A DNA stretch of 64,000 nt from Zygnema cylindricum (Eukaryota; Streptophyta; Zygnematophyceae; Zygnematales; Zygnemataceae), in the NCBI GenBank assembly GCA_037447655.1, contig JBBHKE010003435.1:186223-250222 (forward strand), given 5' to 3'. A model generated the notes under the pieces. The model was not told where the DNA came from and searched no databases. It saw only the letters and a program-made list of their open reading frames with translations. The position numbers and the translations under genes are program-made. Positions 1 to 9,930 of the stretch are shown here, piece after piece. Within the stretch, counting starts at the first letter, position 1. Each line of letters begins with the position of its first letter.

Positions 1-583
1 AATACTCCCTTTCTAGTGAAGGTATCAAAATCTTTGTCATCTAATACAGAAGTAGACACAAGATTTTTGCTCAACTGAGGGATGTAGATCACATCTAAGA
101 AGGTGAGTATAGAAGTCTTACCCTCCATTAAGACTTTTAGATCTACCAATCCCATTAGATCTGTAGTAAATACTCTCTTTTCCCTATACTCTATTTCTAC
201 AGTAGGGATTTTTCTTAGCTTAGTGAAGAGGTGCCTGTCACGACGTACATGCATAGATGCTTCTGAATCGATGATCCATCCTTCTTGTGGAGCTTCCCGA
301 TTGGCTTCAAGAGCACACTTCTGTTTCCTAGGGATCTTCTTCTCCTCCAAATTATCGTCGAGAAGAAGCTCCCATATTCCTCCTCAGAGGACTCGTCCTC
401 CTCGATCTCTCCTTTTACTCATGTGACCACAAGTGCCTTCTTCTTCCCTCCGGAAGAACCCTCCCACGGTTTTTCTGAAGCCTCAACTCCGACAGCTTGG
501 TGCAACCAGCTATGAAGTGTCATGGATTTTTGAAAAAATGACAAAGACCCTTTGGAGGCATAGGTTCTCCAGATTGGCCTTTG
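1..583 (-). pseudogene. Copia element B: gag zinc-knuckle end and protease start (continues off the left edge)
   Basis: Read on the minus strand this continues the gag of element B that was interrupted at 8126 by insertion of element A. A zinc knuckle is recognisable near 507-548 (CHFF...HFIAGC): its second Cys is Phe and a Trp codon has become TGA. Around 229-280 the aspartic protease active site reads WIIDSEAS, so the usual Gly of D-S/T-G is Glu. Downstream the protease motif IPQLSKNLVST is clear. In copia elements this segment gives the nucleocapsid and the protease that cleaves the polyprotein. Stops and frameshifts make it non-functional. The rest of B's pol lies outside the window. Confidence 0.75.
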
Positions 584-588
584 TCCCT

Positions 589-1474
589 TGAAATTGTGTG
601 GTCTCCATTGACCCACAGAATGAGCAGCCTATGTAAAGCCTCTAGGATAATATTTGCCCCTTCCACTTTCCCACTGAATAAGTGCCGCCTAGGCACACAA
701 ATATTCTGACCCACTCACCCATGTGAGGACAAGACTCCCTTGAGTCAAACGCAAAAAAAATCACTGAATTTGCTCCCCTGAGCAGTAAGTTATGGCTGGT
801 CAAAGATGACCTTTATAGTTACAAGCTCTCTTAGAGAGAGGTACCTAAATATCACTAAGTCTTGGTCTGCCTACTCACGACTACCTACTACTAAACCCTA
901 GTCCAATAGGAACACTATATAGTACAAAAAGGTACAATAGGAGACGTACTTATTGTACGACCATTGTACGACATGATCTACAAGGTGACACTTGTCAAAT
1001 CGAGAGCCATGGTTCCTCCTCCCATCTTCTCCGATATCAAATAATGTGGCGCCACGTGGCACCGCGTGATGCTATCTCCAAATGACGCCAAAAGGTCACT
1101 TCGTGTGGCGGCTACAATGTCGGCCGTCCGATCAAAACATATTTTACACGGTTCAGATTCGCGTACATGCATGAATTGCTCCTTGTGGTTAGTCTGCTGT
1201 TAGTTAGCTGTTGCGTTAATGTTTATATATCTTTGAAACCAGTCACGTGTATCGTTTCGATAAATCCGTAGTGGATAAGCCTTAATTTATATACTAGTTC
1301 ACAGACCCAGGTTCAAATCCGGACTTAGGCAACATTTTAGTAAAATATCCTCTACCTCAAAATCTGCCACTGTCTAAATATGGCGGCAGCCATGGCGTGC
1401 CTTTGATCCTCACTCTCTTTCTTTAAAGTAAAACTAAAATAGAGAAGTGAACTATTAATTACCTTTTTTCAACA
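589..1474 (-). repeat. 3' LTR of element A
   Basis: Near-identical to 7235-8121. In element orientation it starts TGTTGAAAAAAGG next to a purine-rich GGGAG tract and ends CAATTTCA. A TATA-like CTATAAAGG lies at 810-818 on the minus strand. The minus-strand peptide start ATG-GAG-ACC-ACA lies in its last 20 bases. It carries an antisense tRNA-like module (see 1268-1400). Confidence 0.9.
1268..1400 (+). other. Antisense tRNA-like (SINE-like) module in LTR of element A
   Basis: On the strand opposite to the element: box-A-like TAGTGGATAAGCC, box-B-like GGTTCAAATCC at 1310-1320, a TTTT run at 1334-1337, then GGCAGCCATGGC. The conserved hairpin loop seen in other copies is not recognisable here. 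It is not a working tRNA: no convincing acceptor stem, and only a 3/5 T-stem. Confidence 0.6.
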
Positions 1475-1475
1475 C

Positions 1476-4327
1476 TCCCTTTAATTCCTAGTCACTTTTT
1501 AATTTTAATCCACAGTGTTCTCTGCAATAAATCAACTTAGGGGAAGGCACTGGTTTTGTCATCATGTCTGCAATTATTTCTCTATCAGTTTTATGAACCA
1601 ATTTAATAATTTTATTTTCAACCTTCTCTCTGACAAAGCTTAGTCTAATATCCATATGCTTAGCTTTGAAGTGATGTTTCGGATTAGCTGCAATAGAGAT
1701 AGCAGCTTGATTATCACAAAAAAGATTTTGAGTTCCAGACTTCATCAACCTAAGTTCTTCAAGAAGAGATTTAACCCACATTAATTCTTTGGTGGCAGCA
1801 CAGGAAGCCATGTATTCAGCCTGCATAGTGGACTGAGCAACTACTTTTTGTTGCTTGGTACTCTAACAACATGCACCGGATCCAATTTGCAACACATATC
1901 CAGTCGTACACCGCCTAAAAGGCACATCTCCATAACTGGCATCACTCCAGGTGGTGATGTTAGTGTGCTCCCCTCCCAAATGCAACCATAATTCCTTTGT
2001 TCCCACCAAATACCTCATCACCCTTTTGGCAGCCTCCCAGTGTCTCTTTCTTGGTTCATTTAGACTTATACTAAGGACACCTACAGCTGCAACTATTTCC
2101 GAACGGGTACAGTTCCTAAAATAAATTAAACTGCCTACAATCTGCCGATAAGGGATATTTTCCATAAATTTTATTTCTATCTCATCCATCTCATTATTAA
2201 TGATCAATATTCCTCTCTCTTCACTCCCCTTAGACACTTTCGTCAAATCCATATGAGTAGTACATTTGTTTGCTTTTTCAATCTGATTTTTTTCTAGCAT
2301 ATTACCGATTGCTTCTTTTTGAGTGAGTCTTATAATTATATTCCCTCTATCTTTCTCCATCTAAATTCCCAAAATATACTTTGCTTCGCCGAGATCTTTC
2401 ATATCAAAACTGCTTCTAAGATCCCGTTTTAGTTTGTTAATTTTATCTAAGGACTTGCTTAAGACCAACAAATCATCCACATAAATAGCAATAAATATCA
2501 CTCCATTCTCATCCTTAAATAAATATATAGAGTGATCTGAACTAATTATGATATACCCCAAACCGGTCAAAAATTCGTCTAGCTTTATATTCCATTGTCG
2601 CGGGGCTTGCTTAAGCCCATAGAGTGATTTTATCGGTTTACAAACCTTGCTTTCTTCCCCACTTTCCACGAATCCTTCCGGTTGCCTCATGTAAATTCTT
2701 CTTCCAACTCTCCATGCAAAAAGGTTGTTTTAATATCCATCTGGTGTATTTCCATATCCACCGCTGCGGCTATACTAAAAAGGAATTTAACAGAAGGCGG
2801 CTATACTTAAAAGGATTCTTACAGAAGGAAATCTGACTACAGGTGCAAAGGTTTCTTCGTAGTCTATCCCTTCTTCTGAGTATAACCTTTTGCAACTAAC
2901 CTAGCTTTGTACCTCTCAATGGTATTATCGGGGTTTAATTTAAGTTTAAAAACCCACTTACATCCGATTGGTTTTCGGTCCGGTGGACAATCTACCAACT
3001 CCCATGTATTGGCTTCCATGATAGAGGCCATTTCTTCATTTATATCTGTGATCCACCGCCTACTTTCTGGTGTGTTTATGGCCTCTAAGTATGTCTGAGG
3101 TTCATTCGGGTGTGACATCTTTGTGAGTTGGTTATTTACTTGTTTTTCTTGAAGTCGTTTGCTACTTCTTCTTCCCCCTTCAAAATCGGAAGCCGGTATG
3201 GTTGGCATCGTTGGTTTTTGTTTAGGAAGATATTCAGCTCCCCTATCTTCCAATTCCAGTGTCTCATCAAAATCCTCATCGGTTTTCTACTTCGTATTGT
3301 GGCGTTGCCTCGGATGTTGTCCTTTCCTCCTCCTTTGGTAGATTTACAGATTTTCCTTTTTCTCCATCTTCCTTCTCTTCATTTTCAAAGTAAAAGTTAG
3401 AAAACTGATCCGTTTCAAATCTGATTTTGACTTCCTTATTATATTTGAGTGGATCAATGGACTTCACTTCATTCATCACCACTATGTGTTTTACGAAAAT
3501 TATATCTCTCTTTTTCAAGTCATACACCCGGTATCCTTTTGTGCTCTCATCATATCCTACAAGATATCCTGGTTTCCCTCTTCCCTCTAGCTTCCATTTA
3601 GTCTTATCGGAATCCAAACTATAAACTTGACTTCCGAACACTCTCAAACTAGAAAAAATAGGCTTTCTTCCTGTCCACCTCTCATACGGAGTTTTCTCCT
3701 TATTTGCTGAAGTTATGACTCTATTTTTGATGAAATTAGCATAGTTCATAGACTCAGCCCAAAACTGCAGCCCTATCCTCTTGTCACTTAACATACTTCT
3801 GGACATATCTCCTAAAGTTCTATTCAGTCCTTCTGCTACTCCATTTTGTTCCGGATTATAGGGAAGAGTTTTCTCATGATGAATTCCTTCTTCTTTAAGA
3901 TATTCTTCAAATTCCCTTGAGGTGTATTCTTTCCCATTATCACTTCTTATCTCTTTTATTAAGGTTTCATGTAGCTTTTCACTTCATACTTTATACTCTT
4001 TGAAACATCTTAATACCTCCGACTTATGTCTGAGAAAGTATCCCTTCGTGTATCTAGACCAATCATCTGTGATAGTTAACATCCATCTCTTCCCCCCATG
4101 TGAAGCATACCTAGCAGGTCCCCAAACATCAGTGTGAACTATATCTAATACTTTCTCTCCCCTAAATGTGGTTGCCTTTGGAAATGGAAGTCTATGAATC
4201 TTCCCTTGGGCACATCCACTACAATCATCAAAGGTCTCATCATCCTTAAAAGTAATACCCTCCACTATTCCATTTTTCTTCATTTTCTTTAATCTATCTA
4301 GATTCACATGCCCCAACCTTTTATGCC
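1476..4327 (-). pseudogene. Element A pol: integrase, reverse transcriptase, RNase H
   Basis: Copia pol read from 4327 down to 1476. The integrase zinc-binding region (GHVNLDRL..., CSGCAQGK) is followed by the core with HTDVWGP, SDNGKEY and QNGVAE, so all three catalytic acidic residues are visible. The reverse transcriptase shows LYGLKQAPRQWN and an intact YVDD in LLVLSKS context near 2460-2490. RNase H shows WSDASYG, and a MEAEYMAS-type motif in variant form. The reading frame is broken at about 3820-3980, 3260, 2700-2860, 2360 and 1860. A tandem duplication of about 30 bp near 2765-2830 is one of the lesions. It would have made cDNA and integrated it; this copy cannot. Confidence 0.85.
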
Positions 4328-4332
4328 AAAGC

Positions 4333-5629
4333 TGTTGTGATTTGAAAACTTTAGTACTCAGTTAACAGCCCAATGAGAGAGGGATTAGTACTTAGAATAT
4401 TTTTTTGGTATACACACTTTAGTACTGACCCCTAATAGTGTTACAGTAGTATAAGGACAAAAGAGTGTACCATACTTTTATAGGGACACGCGTCAGCTGA
4501 TGAGGATATTGAAAGTATTTTGGAATGGCGCCAACATTCACATACACGTGTGTGACATCGAACGAGCGGATTCGCAGAATCGAACGGATGAAGTCTGGAT
4601 TGGACGTCTGATAAATTGATTATACGGATTGAGTATGGAACATTGGTTCGAATCGTGTCGACGGACGCGATTCGCGTAGGACCACAAGTGACAAAGCTCG
4701 CCGTACGCACTCAAATGTTTCGTACCGCACAACAACAGTCGGCTAGACTTATGTGAACCAAGCTGACTAAGCACCAATTTGAAATGGGACCACAGCTAAT
4801 GATTTGGATGTGTGTCGTCCATCAGGAAGATCTACTTTACATCTTACGACGATCCGTGAATTCGGAATTGACTTGTACAGACGCTTACAGTAATTTGGAC
4901 GGATTCCCCAATTGCAATCTAAGCAAGTGGCATAATGTATGTACGACCACTATCTGTAAATATCTGAAACAACATTAATTTGTATGTAGTGAATTAGTTT
5001 TTAGTGTTACATTATTGAAAAAGGATAAAAGTTATAATTAGGGTTTTGGACGTACTTGCGGTACAGTAGAAGTACCGTTGACGTACAGTGACTTTATTAG
5101 GGTACAGTACTTAATTACACGTGTAGTACCTTGATTAGTGCAAGGCTCAGTAGATTGCTATGTGAGTATAAAATGTAGGACTTAGTTTGATTTTCAGCAT
5201 CAGCTGAGTTTATGAAAGTAATGGCAAACTGTTTTTCTACATCTTTGACCTGTTAGTGTGATCACTCTGATTGATATCTTGATATGAAACTTTGTGTGGA
5301 TGTTTTATGATATAGAAACTATATGGTTCTGTAGTTTCATTCTGTTTTGCTGCTTATGTAGAATTCTGTGAGAGATTTACTTGGTTAGTTTGATAAGTTG
5401 TCAACTGTTTTTGGGAAACTCTGGAGCTCATATCTTTTGGATTATTTTGTGGATCAGGCTGTAACTTTAAGAGGTTATAGTGTCGAGTACATAATACATA
5501 CTGGTGCAGTTTGAGATGATTTTATTTATATTGTGGAGTAATCTGTGTTGTCTGAAACATAGTAGTTTTGGGGTAGTTTGTGGGTGTCTTTCGTGAGTAA
5601 TCCATGGCTGAAATAGGCTATGGACAACA
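4333..5629 (+). mobile_element. Solo LTR (copia D/F-like family) inserted in element A
   Basis: It begins TGTTG and ends CAACA, and is flanked by a perfect 5-bp duplication AAAGC (4328-4332 and 5630-5634). It splits A between the protease tail and the integrase zinc finger. It shares blocks with the LTRs at 16474-17352 and 37108-37755, for example GTTACAGTAGTATAAGGACA and GTACTTAGAATATTTT. Near its end is an ATG (5604) opening a short gag-like start, so the family appears to encode its Gag N-terminus inside the LTR. A solo LTR forms when the two LTRs of an element recombine. Confidence 0.85.
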
Positions 5630-5634
5630 AAAGC

Positions 5635-7219
5635 ATCATCTCACTTACACACGAGTAGAGAACACTCTTTTCATTGCAAAGAACAATTCTGAACATTCCT
5701 TGACTGCCCTTCTCAGCTATGAAATAAACCTCATTATGAAAGCTTGCTGTGAAGATTCCTTTCCTAGTTCTTGTTTCAAACTCCTTTTCATCTATGAAAG
5801 CTGTTGAGACTAGGTTCTTGCTAAGCTGTGGAATGTAAAGAACGTCTGAGAGTGTTATAATTGAGGCCTTTCCATCAACTAGAACCTTCAAATCAACAAT
5901 TCCAACAAGACTTGTGGTTTCTACTCTACCGTCTCTATACTCTATATAACTATTGGGATCTTTCTCAGTTTAGTGAACCACTGCTTATCTTTACACATAT
6001 GCATTGAAGCCCGTGAGTCTATGATCCACCCATCCTCGGGTGGATCCCTCTTACCTCCGAAAGCACACTTTTGTCTTCGTGGAATGACGACATGCTTTTC
6101 AGTATTTTTCGGTTTAAGAAGAAGCTCCTCAAGCTCCTCTTATGGTTCAGTTTTTTCTTCCACTTCCTCATCAAGAACTTGAGTCAGGAAAGCCTTTTTC
6201 TTTCCTCCATCTATTGAGGTTTCTTGACTATCTTTCAGTTAAAGATCTGCAAGTTTGACATAATCTGCCATATAGTGTCCATGTTTCTTGCAAAAGTGAC
6301 ATAATTCTCCTCGAGAAGTTCCTCTCCCCTGTCTATCAAATTTGCCACCTCCTTGTCCTCTTCCACCAAAGTTTTGATAGGGATCTTTCCCTCTTTCCTC
6401 ATCACGCTTCTGCCAATCAGCTCCTCCAGACAATGCTTGAACACTTGGACTCCCTCTTCTAAGCTCTATGGTGCTTTCTTTCACTAAAATCATTCCCATT
6501 GTGTCATCCCAATTCCAATTGCTATCTCCTATGTCATGCAATCGGTTAATAATATTCTCATACTCTTCAGGTAGTTTCATCATTAATGCATTCACTCTTT
6601 GTCTCTAAGACCATGAGTTACTTGCGCTCTCTAACTCTCCGAAATAATGCTCCTAAATCATTGCAATAATTATTTATACTTCCTCCTTTATAAGTATAAG
6701 CTGCAATCTTATTTTGCGCCAACTGTTGTTGCTAGAATGATCCACTCTTATATTTGTTAACTAGTGATATCCAAATCTGAGATGAAGATTTGACATGCAT
6801 AAGGGGAATGGCAATGCCATTTGCTACACTTTTAAAAATTAAGAGCTTAGCAACCTTGTTTTGTGGTTCCACTTTTCATACTCTGATCTTTCGGTCTAAA
6901 CCCTTGTTGTTGTTGATGGTGGTGCTGCTGCCGGTATCGCCTTCGGCAATGGTTTCACTTGAGTTGCAACTCTTCCCTTTTATCCTTCCATGACAATCTC
7001 CTCTCCTTCCTCATCTTCATCCTCGATGATGGTGGTAGCTGTTCTACAAACTGTAGAGGCGGAGGTGCCAGAAAAACTTGTCCTTCCAAACCCAGGTGGA
7101 GGTGTGCATCGAATTTGTCCAGACACTATGCCCCATAGATGCTTCTCAAATAGTTCTCCCTCCATCATCATTTCCCAATAAAAAAAGTCTGATCCATCAA
7201 ATATGGGCACCCCCTAGAG
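5635..7219 (-). pseudogene. Element A gag and protease
   Basis: Read from 7219 leftwards. The capsid N-terminus begins with the family motif MGPPSR-PIFDG followed by FFYWEMMMEG (about 7210-7100). Next is an acidic linker, then MKLPEEYENII (about 6590), a GRGQGGG-rich stretch and a zinc knuckle CHFCKKHGHYMADY near 6250-6310 whose last Cys is Tyr. The protease half follows to 5635 (IPQLSKNLVST near 5830). Stops and frameshifts separate the blocks. The PBS and the start of coding overlap at 7220-7234. Confidence 0.8.
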
Positions 7220-7234
7220 GGTGGGCCCATAACC
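7220..7234 (-). promoter_or_regulatory. Primer-binding site of element A, complementary to the anticodon arm of initiator tRNA-Met
   Basis: Directly after the 5' LTR, minus strand: GGTTATGGGCCCACC. From memory this is the 15-nt complement of GGUGGGCCCAUAACC in plant initiator tRNA-Met, i.e. an internal site rather than the 3' CCA end. Drosophila copia is primed in this half-tRNA manner. The same bases encode V-M-G-P-P of Gag. Confidence 0.75.
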
Positions 7235-7456
7235 TAAAATTCTGTGGTCTCCATTGACCCACAGAATGAGCAGCCTATGTAAAGCCTCTAGGATAATATT
7301 TGCCCCTTCCACTTTCCCACTGAATAAGTGCCGCCTAGGCACACAAATATTCTGACCACCCTCACCCCTGTGAGGAGAAGACTCCCTTGAGTCAAACGCA
7401 AAAAGAATCACTGAATTTGCTCCCCTGAGCAGTAAGTTATGGCTGGTCAAAGAGGA

Positions 7457-7464
7457 CCTTTATA
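7457..7464 (-). promoter_or_regulatory. TATA box of element A 5' LTR
   Basis: TATAAAGG about 220 bp before the LTR end. The equivalent position in other LTRs here also has a TATA-like run (for example TATTTATAGG at 58850-58859). This suggests RNA starts in the last fifth of the LTR. Confidence 0.5.
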
Positions 7465-7915
7465 GTTACAAGCTCTCTTAGAGGCAGGTACCTTAATATC
7501 ACTAAGTCTTGGTCTGCCTACTCACGACTACCTAATACTAAACCCTAGTCCAATAGGAACACTATATAGTAGAAGAAGGTACAATAGGAGATGTACTTAT
7601 TGTACGACCATTGTACGACATGATCTACAAGGTGACACTTGTCAAATCGGGAGCCATGGTTCCTCCTCCCATCTTCTCCGGTATCAAATAATGTGGCGCC
7701 ACGTGACACCGCGTGACGTTATCTCCAAATGACGCCAAAAGCTCACTTCGCGTGGCGGCTACAATGCCGGCCGTCCGATCAAAACATATTTTACACGGTT
7801 CAGATTCGCGTACATGCATGAATTGCTCCTTGTGGTTAGTCTGCTGTTAGTTAGCTGTTGCGTTAATGTTTATATATCTTTGAAACCCGTCACGTGTATC
7901 GTTTTGATAACTCCC

Positions 7916-8050
7916 TAGTGGATAAGCCTTACTATAGATGCTAGTTTACAGACCCAGGTTCAAATCTAGACTTAGGCAACATTTTAGTAAAATATCCTCA
8001 ACTTCAAAATCTACCACTTTCTAAATATGGCGGCAGCAATGGCGTGCCTT
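7916..8050 (+). other. Antisense tRNA-like (SINE-like) module in LTR of element A
   Basis: Sister copy of 1268-1400: CTAGTGGATAAGCC, box-B-like GGTTCAAATCT at 7957-7967, TTTT at 7982-7985, then GGCAGCAATGGC. Opposite strand to the element. No hairpin loop recognised. Confidence 0.55.
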
Positions 8051-8126
8051 TGATCCTCACCCTTTTTCTTTAAGGTAAAACTAAAATAGAGAAGTGAACT
8101 ATTAATTACCTCTTTTCAACATCCCC

Positions 8127-8957
8127 TTTGAAACTGTTTTACGGTTTCTTTGGATCCTTCCTCCACCGGTCTGTTCCGGCATCTACAGCTTGAACGCTCT
8201 TACCTCCTCTACAGATCTCAATAGTGTTCTCCTGTACGAGTATCATTCGGACCATGTTGTTCCACTTCCAAGAACTGTCATCCATTTCTTGCACTTGGTA
8301 CACTATGTTTTCATACTCATTTGGCAACTTCATGATGACGGTGTTAAATTCTATCTTCATTGTGCCTGTCTATCCGGCACTTTCCATCACCCTATACAAA
8401 CAAGAGAGATCATTACGGTTGTCTAACATCTTCCCTCATTTGTAAGTATAACTCCCTATCCTTTGCTCAGCCAGCCGAAGCTCGTGAATGGTACCATCTC
8501 TATAGATCTCCACTAAAGTCATCCACAACTCCTCGGCCTATAAGGTGTGAAGATGAGAGGTCGCCAACGCTGGAGTGAGGAGCCTCAGAATGAAATGTCT
8601 GGCATTCATGTTGGTGTACTCCCACATTTGAATATCGTTTTCTTCGGTCTTTACGGACACCGCTTTGGGTGTTGTGGCAATAGGAGTAAGAGGTGTCTCC
8701 TTTCCTTTTTAGGACACATTGTTGTCCCCATCATCTGTCTCCTCCATTAGAGCAGATGCTGTTGCAAAAAACCTCACTCCACCAAACCCTGGTGGGGTTC
8801 TTTGAGATGGAAGTTTCACTCGTCCACTGACAATACCCCAATATCGTTTTTCACACAATGTCCCCGTCATCATGGCTTCCCAGTAAATGAACCCAAATCC
8901 ATTGAATATGGGCACCCTAGAGGGTGGGACCATAATCTGCAATTGTGTGTCCCCCAT
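8127..8957 (-). pseudogene. Copia element B gag, N-terminal part
   Basis: The start chosen is the ATG at 8957-8955, inside the LTR, reading MGDTQLQIMVPPSRVPIF through the PBS. FIYWEAMMTGTLCEKRYWGIVSG follows, then PPGFGG. Further on, MKLPNEYENIVYQV and IEICRGGKSVQAVDAG (8360-8139) match the capsid of element A. A stop at about 8709 and frameshifts separate the blocks. Coding is interrupted at 8126 by insertion of element A and resumes at 583. This is the structural Gag of copia. Confidence 0.75.
8923..8937 (-). promoter_or_regulatory. Primer-binding site of element B
   Basis: Minus strand GATTATGGTCCCACC, 13 of 15 identical to the element A site and in the same place, immediately after the LTR end TTGCA. 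Confidence 0.65.
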
Positions 8958-9930
8958 TTGGACTGCAAAATTAAGGAAGCCTCTAGGTAGTTTTTGACTA
9001 ACCCTTTTTCAACTAGGAGAGCTGCTACCCAAGCAAACAAATACATTAAATGACTGCACCCTTGTGCAGTTTGGACTCTTTGAGTCCACAACAAAAAGAA
9101 TCACTGAAAACGACCAACCAGGCGATTAGTTATCATGTGGCAAAGATGCCAATATAAATACAAGCTTGTTGGGAGGGAGGCGGCTACCTCCTCAATCCTT
9201 CTAAGTCCTAAACCCCTCTCACAACCCCTATCTACTGATGTATGAACCAATCAGAAGAGTGTAAAGTACAAAAAGGTACTAAGGCCGGTGTACTTTCTGT
9301 ACGGCCTGTGGACGACAAGGCCATGGAGTGGATGTTTATCCTCTTCGGACTCGTCCTCTTGTTCTCCGAGATTTCCTCTTCTCAATGGCCATGTGTCGCC
9401 AGGTCATGTCACGTTCAAAAACTGCCAAGGTTACCATTCCAAGATCTCAGCGATGATGCGGATCGTCGGTTCCAAACCGACTTTAAATGCTCGCCGTTAA
9501 AAGACAAATGTCTGGTACATTTTTTTCGTGCGTACTAAAACTCAACTAGTTTCTATGTCCTCACTTTGTTATTCCGTTAATCGGATTAGTGATCTGGCTA
9601 ATGTTTAAATAGAAATCAAACCCTATGTATCATAACTGACTACTACGACAGATCGGTAAGAGCTGACGGTTACGCCTCGCTCTGCCAGTCAAAGGTTCAA
9701 GTCCAGCCGAACTCAACCTTTTTGTTGAGAGTGACTAAGGTCACTTTTTAGTCTTGCCTATAGAGTTGAGGCAGCCATGGCCCCACCGCTCTTTCTCTCC
9801 TTCAGCGACTACAACAAGAATGGGGGCTAGAGAGAGAAGGTGGAGGCAGGCTGCCTGTGCTTTTTTCTTTTAGCTAATTTAACTAATTAAGACCTAGAAA
9901 ATACCTCCCCTAAATCTAGTGATTTTAACC
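8938..9930 (-). repeat. LTR of element B, shared between two tandem units
   Basis: On its left is a gag start with PBS (so it acts as 5' LTR of B). On its right is an RNase H tail with a GGGGAGGG purine tract (so it is also the 3' LTR of unit B'). It matches 12613-13229 over the first 600 bp. The LTR start has GGTTAAAATC where the other copy has TGTTAAAATC. A TATA-like TATTTATATT lies near 9150 (minus). Confidence 0.85.
9645..9840 (+). other. Antisense tRNA-like module with conserved hairpin (LTR of B)
   Basis: Box-A-like CAGATCGGTAAGAGC, box B GGTTCAAGTCC at 9694-9704, and a T5 run inside the hairpin CTCAAC-CTTTTT-GTTGAG. Then GGCAGCCATGG, and a CT/GA stem around the loop GCGACTACAACAAGAA. 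The ATG at 9776 opens a 17-codon frame ending SDYNKNGG-stop. Opposite strand to the element. Confidence 0.65.

Larger units (their letters stand above)
589..8121 (-). mobile_element. Copia LTR retrotransposon A (minus strand), inserted in element B
   Basis: Two LTRs of 886 and 887 bp enclose gag, protease, integrase, reverse transcriptase and RNase H in copia order. The target-site duplication is tccct (584-588) and tcccc (8122-8126), one mismatch. The LTR outer ends are TGTTG at the element start and TTTCA/TTTTA at the end. The target is the zinc-knuckle region of B's gag: B reading resumes on both sides. A is itself interrupted by a solo LTR at 4333-5629, which accounts for about 1.3 kb of its length. 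Confidence 0.9.
7235..8121 (-). repeat. 5' LTR of element A
   Basis: In element orientation TGTTGAAAAGAGG...GAATTTTA (final CA changed to TA). A TATA box, TATAAAGG, lies at 7457-7464 (minus). The LTR-encoded ATG at 7252-7254 is followed by ACC-ACA-GAA-TTT-TAG; in the other LTR the last codons are CAA-TTT-CAA, so the stop looks like a later mutation. Confidence 0.9.
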
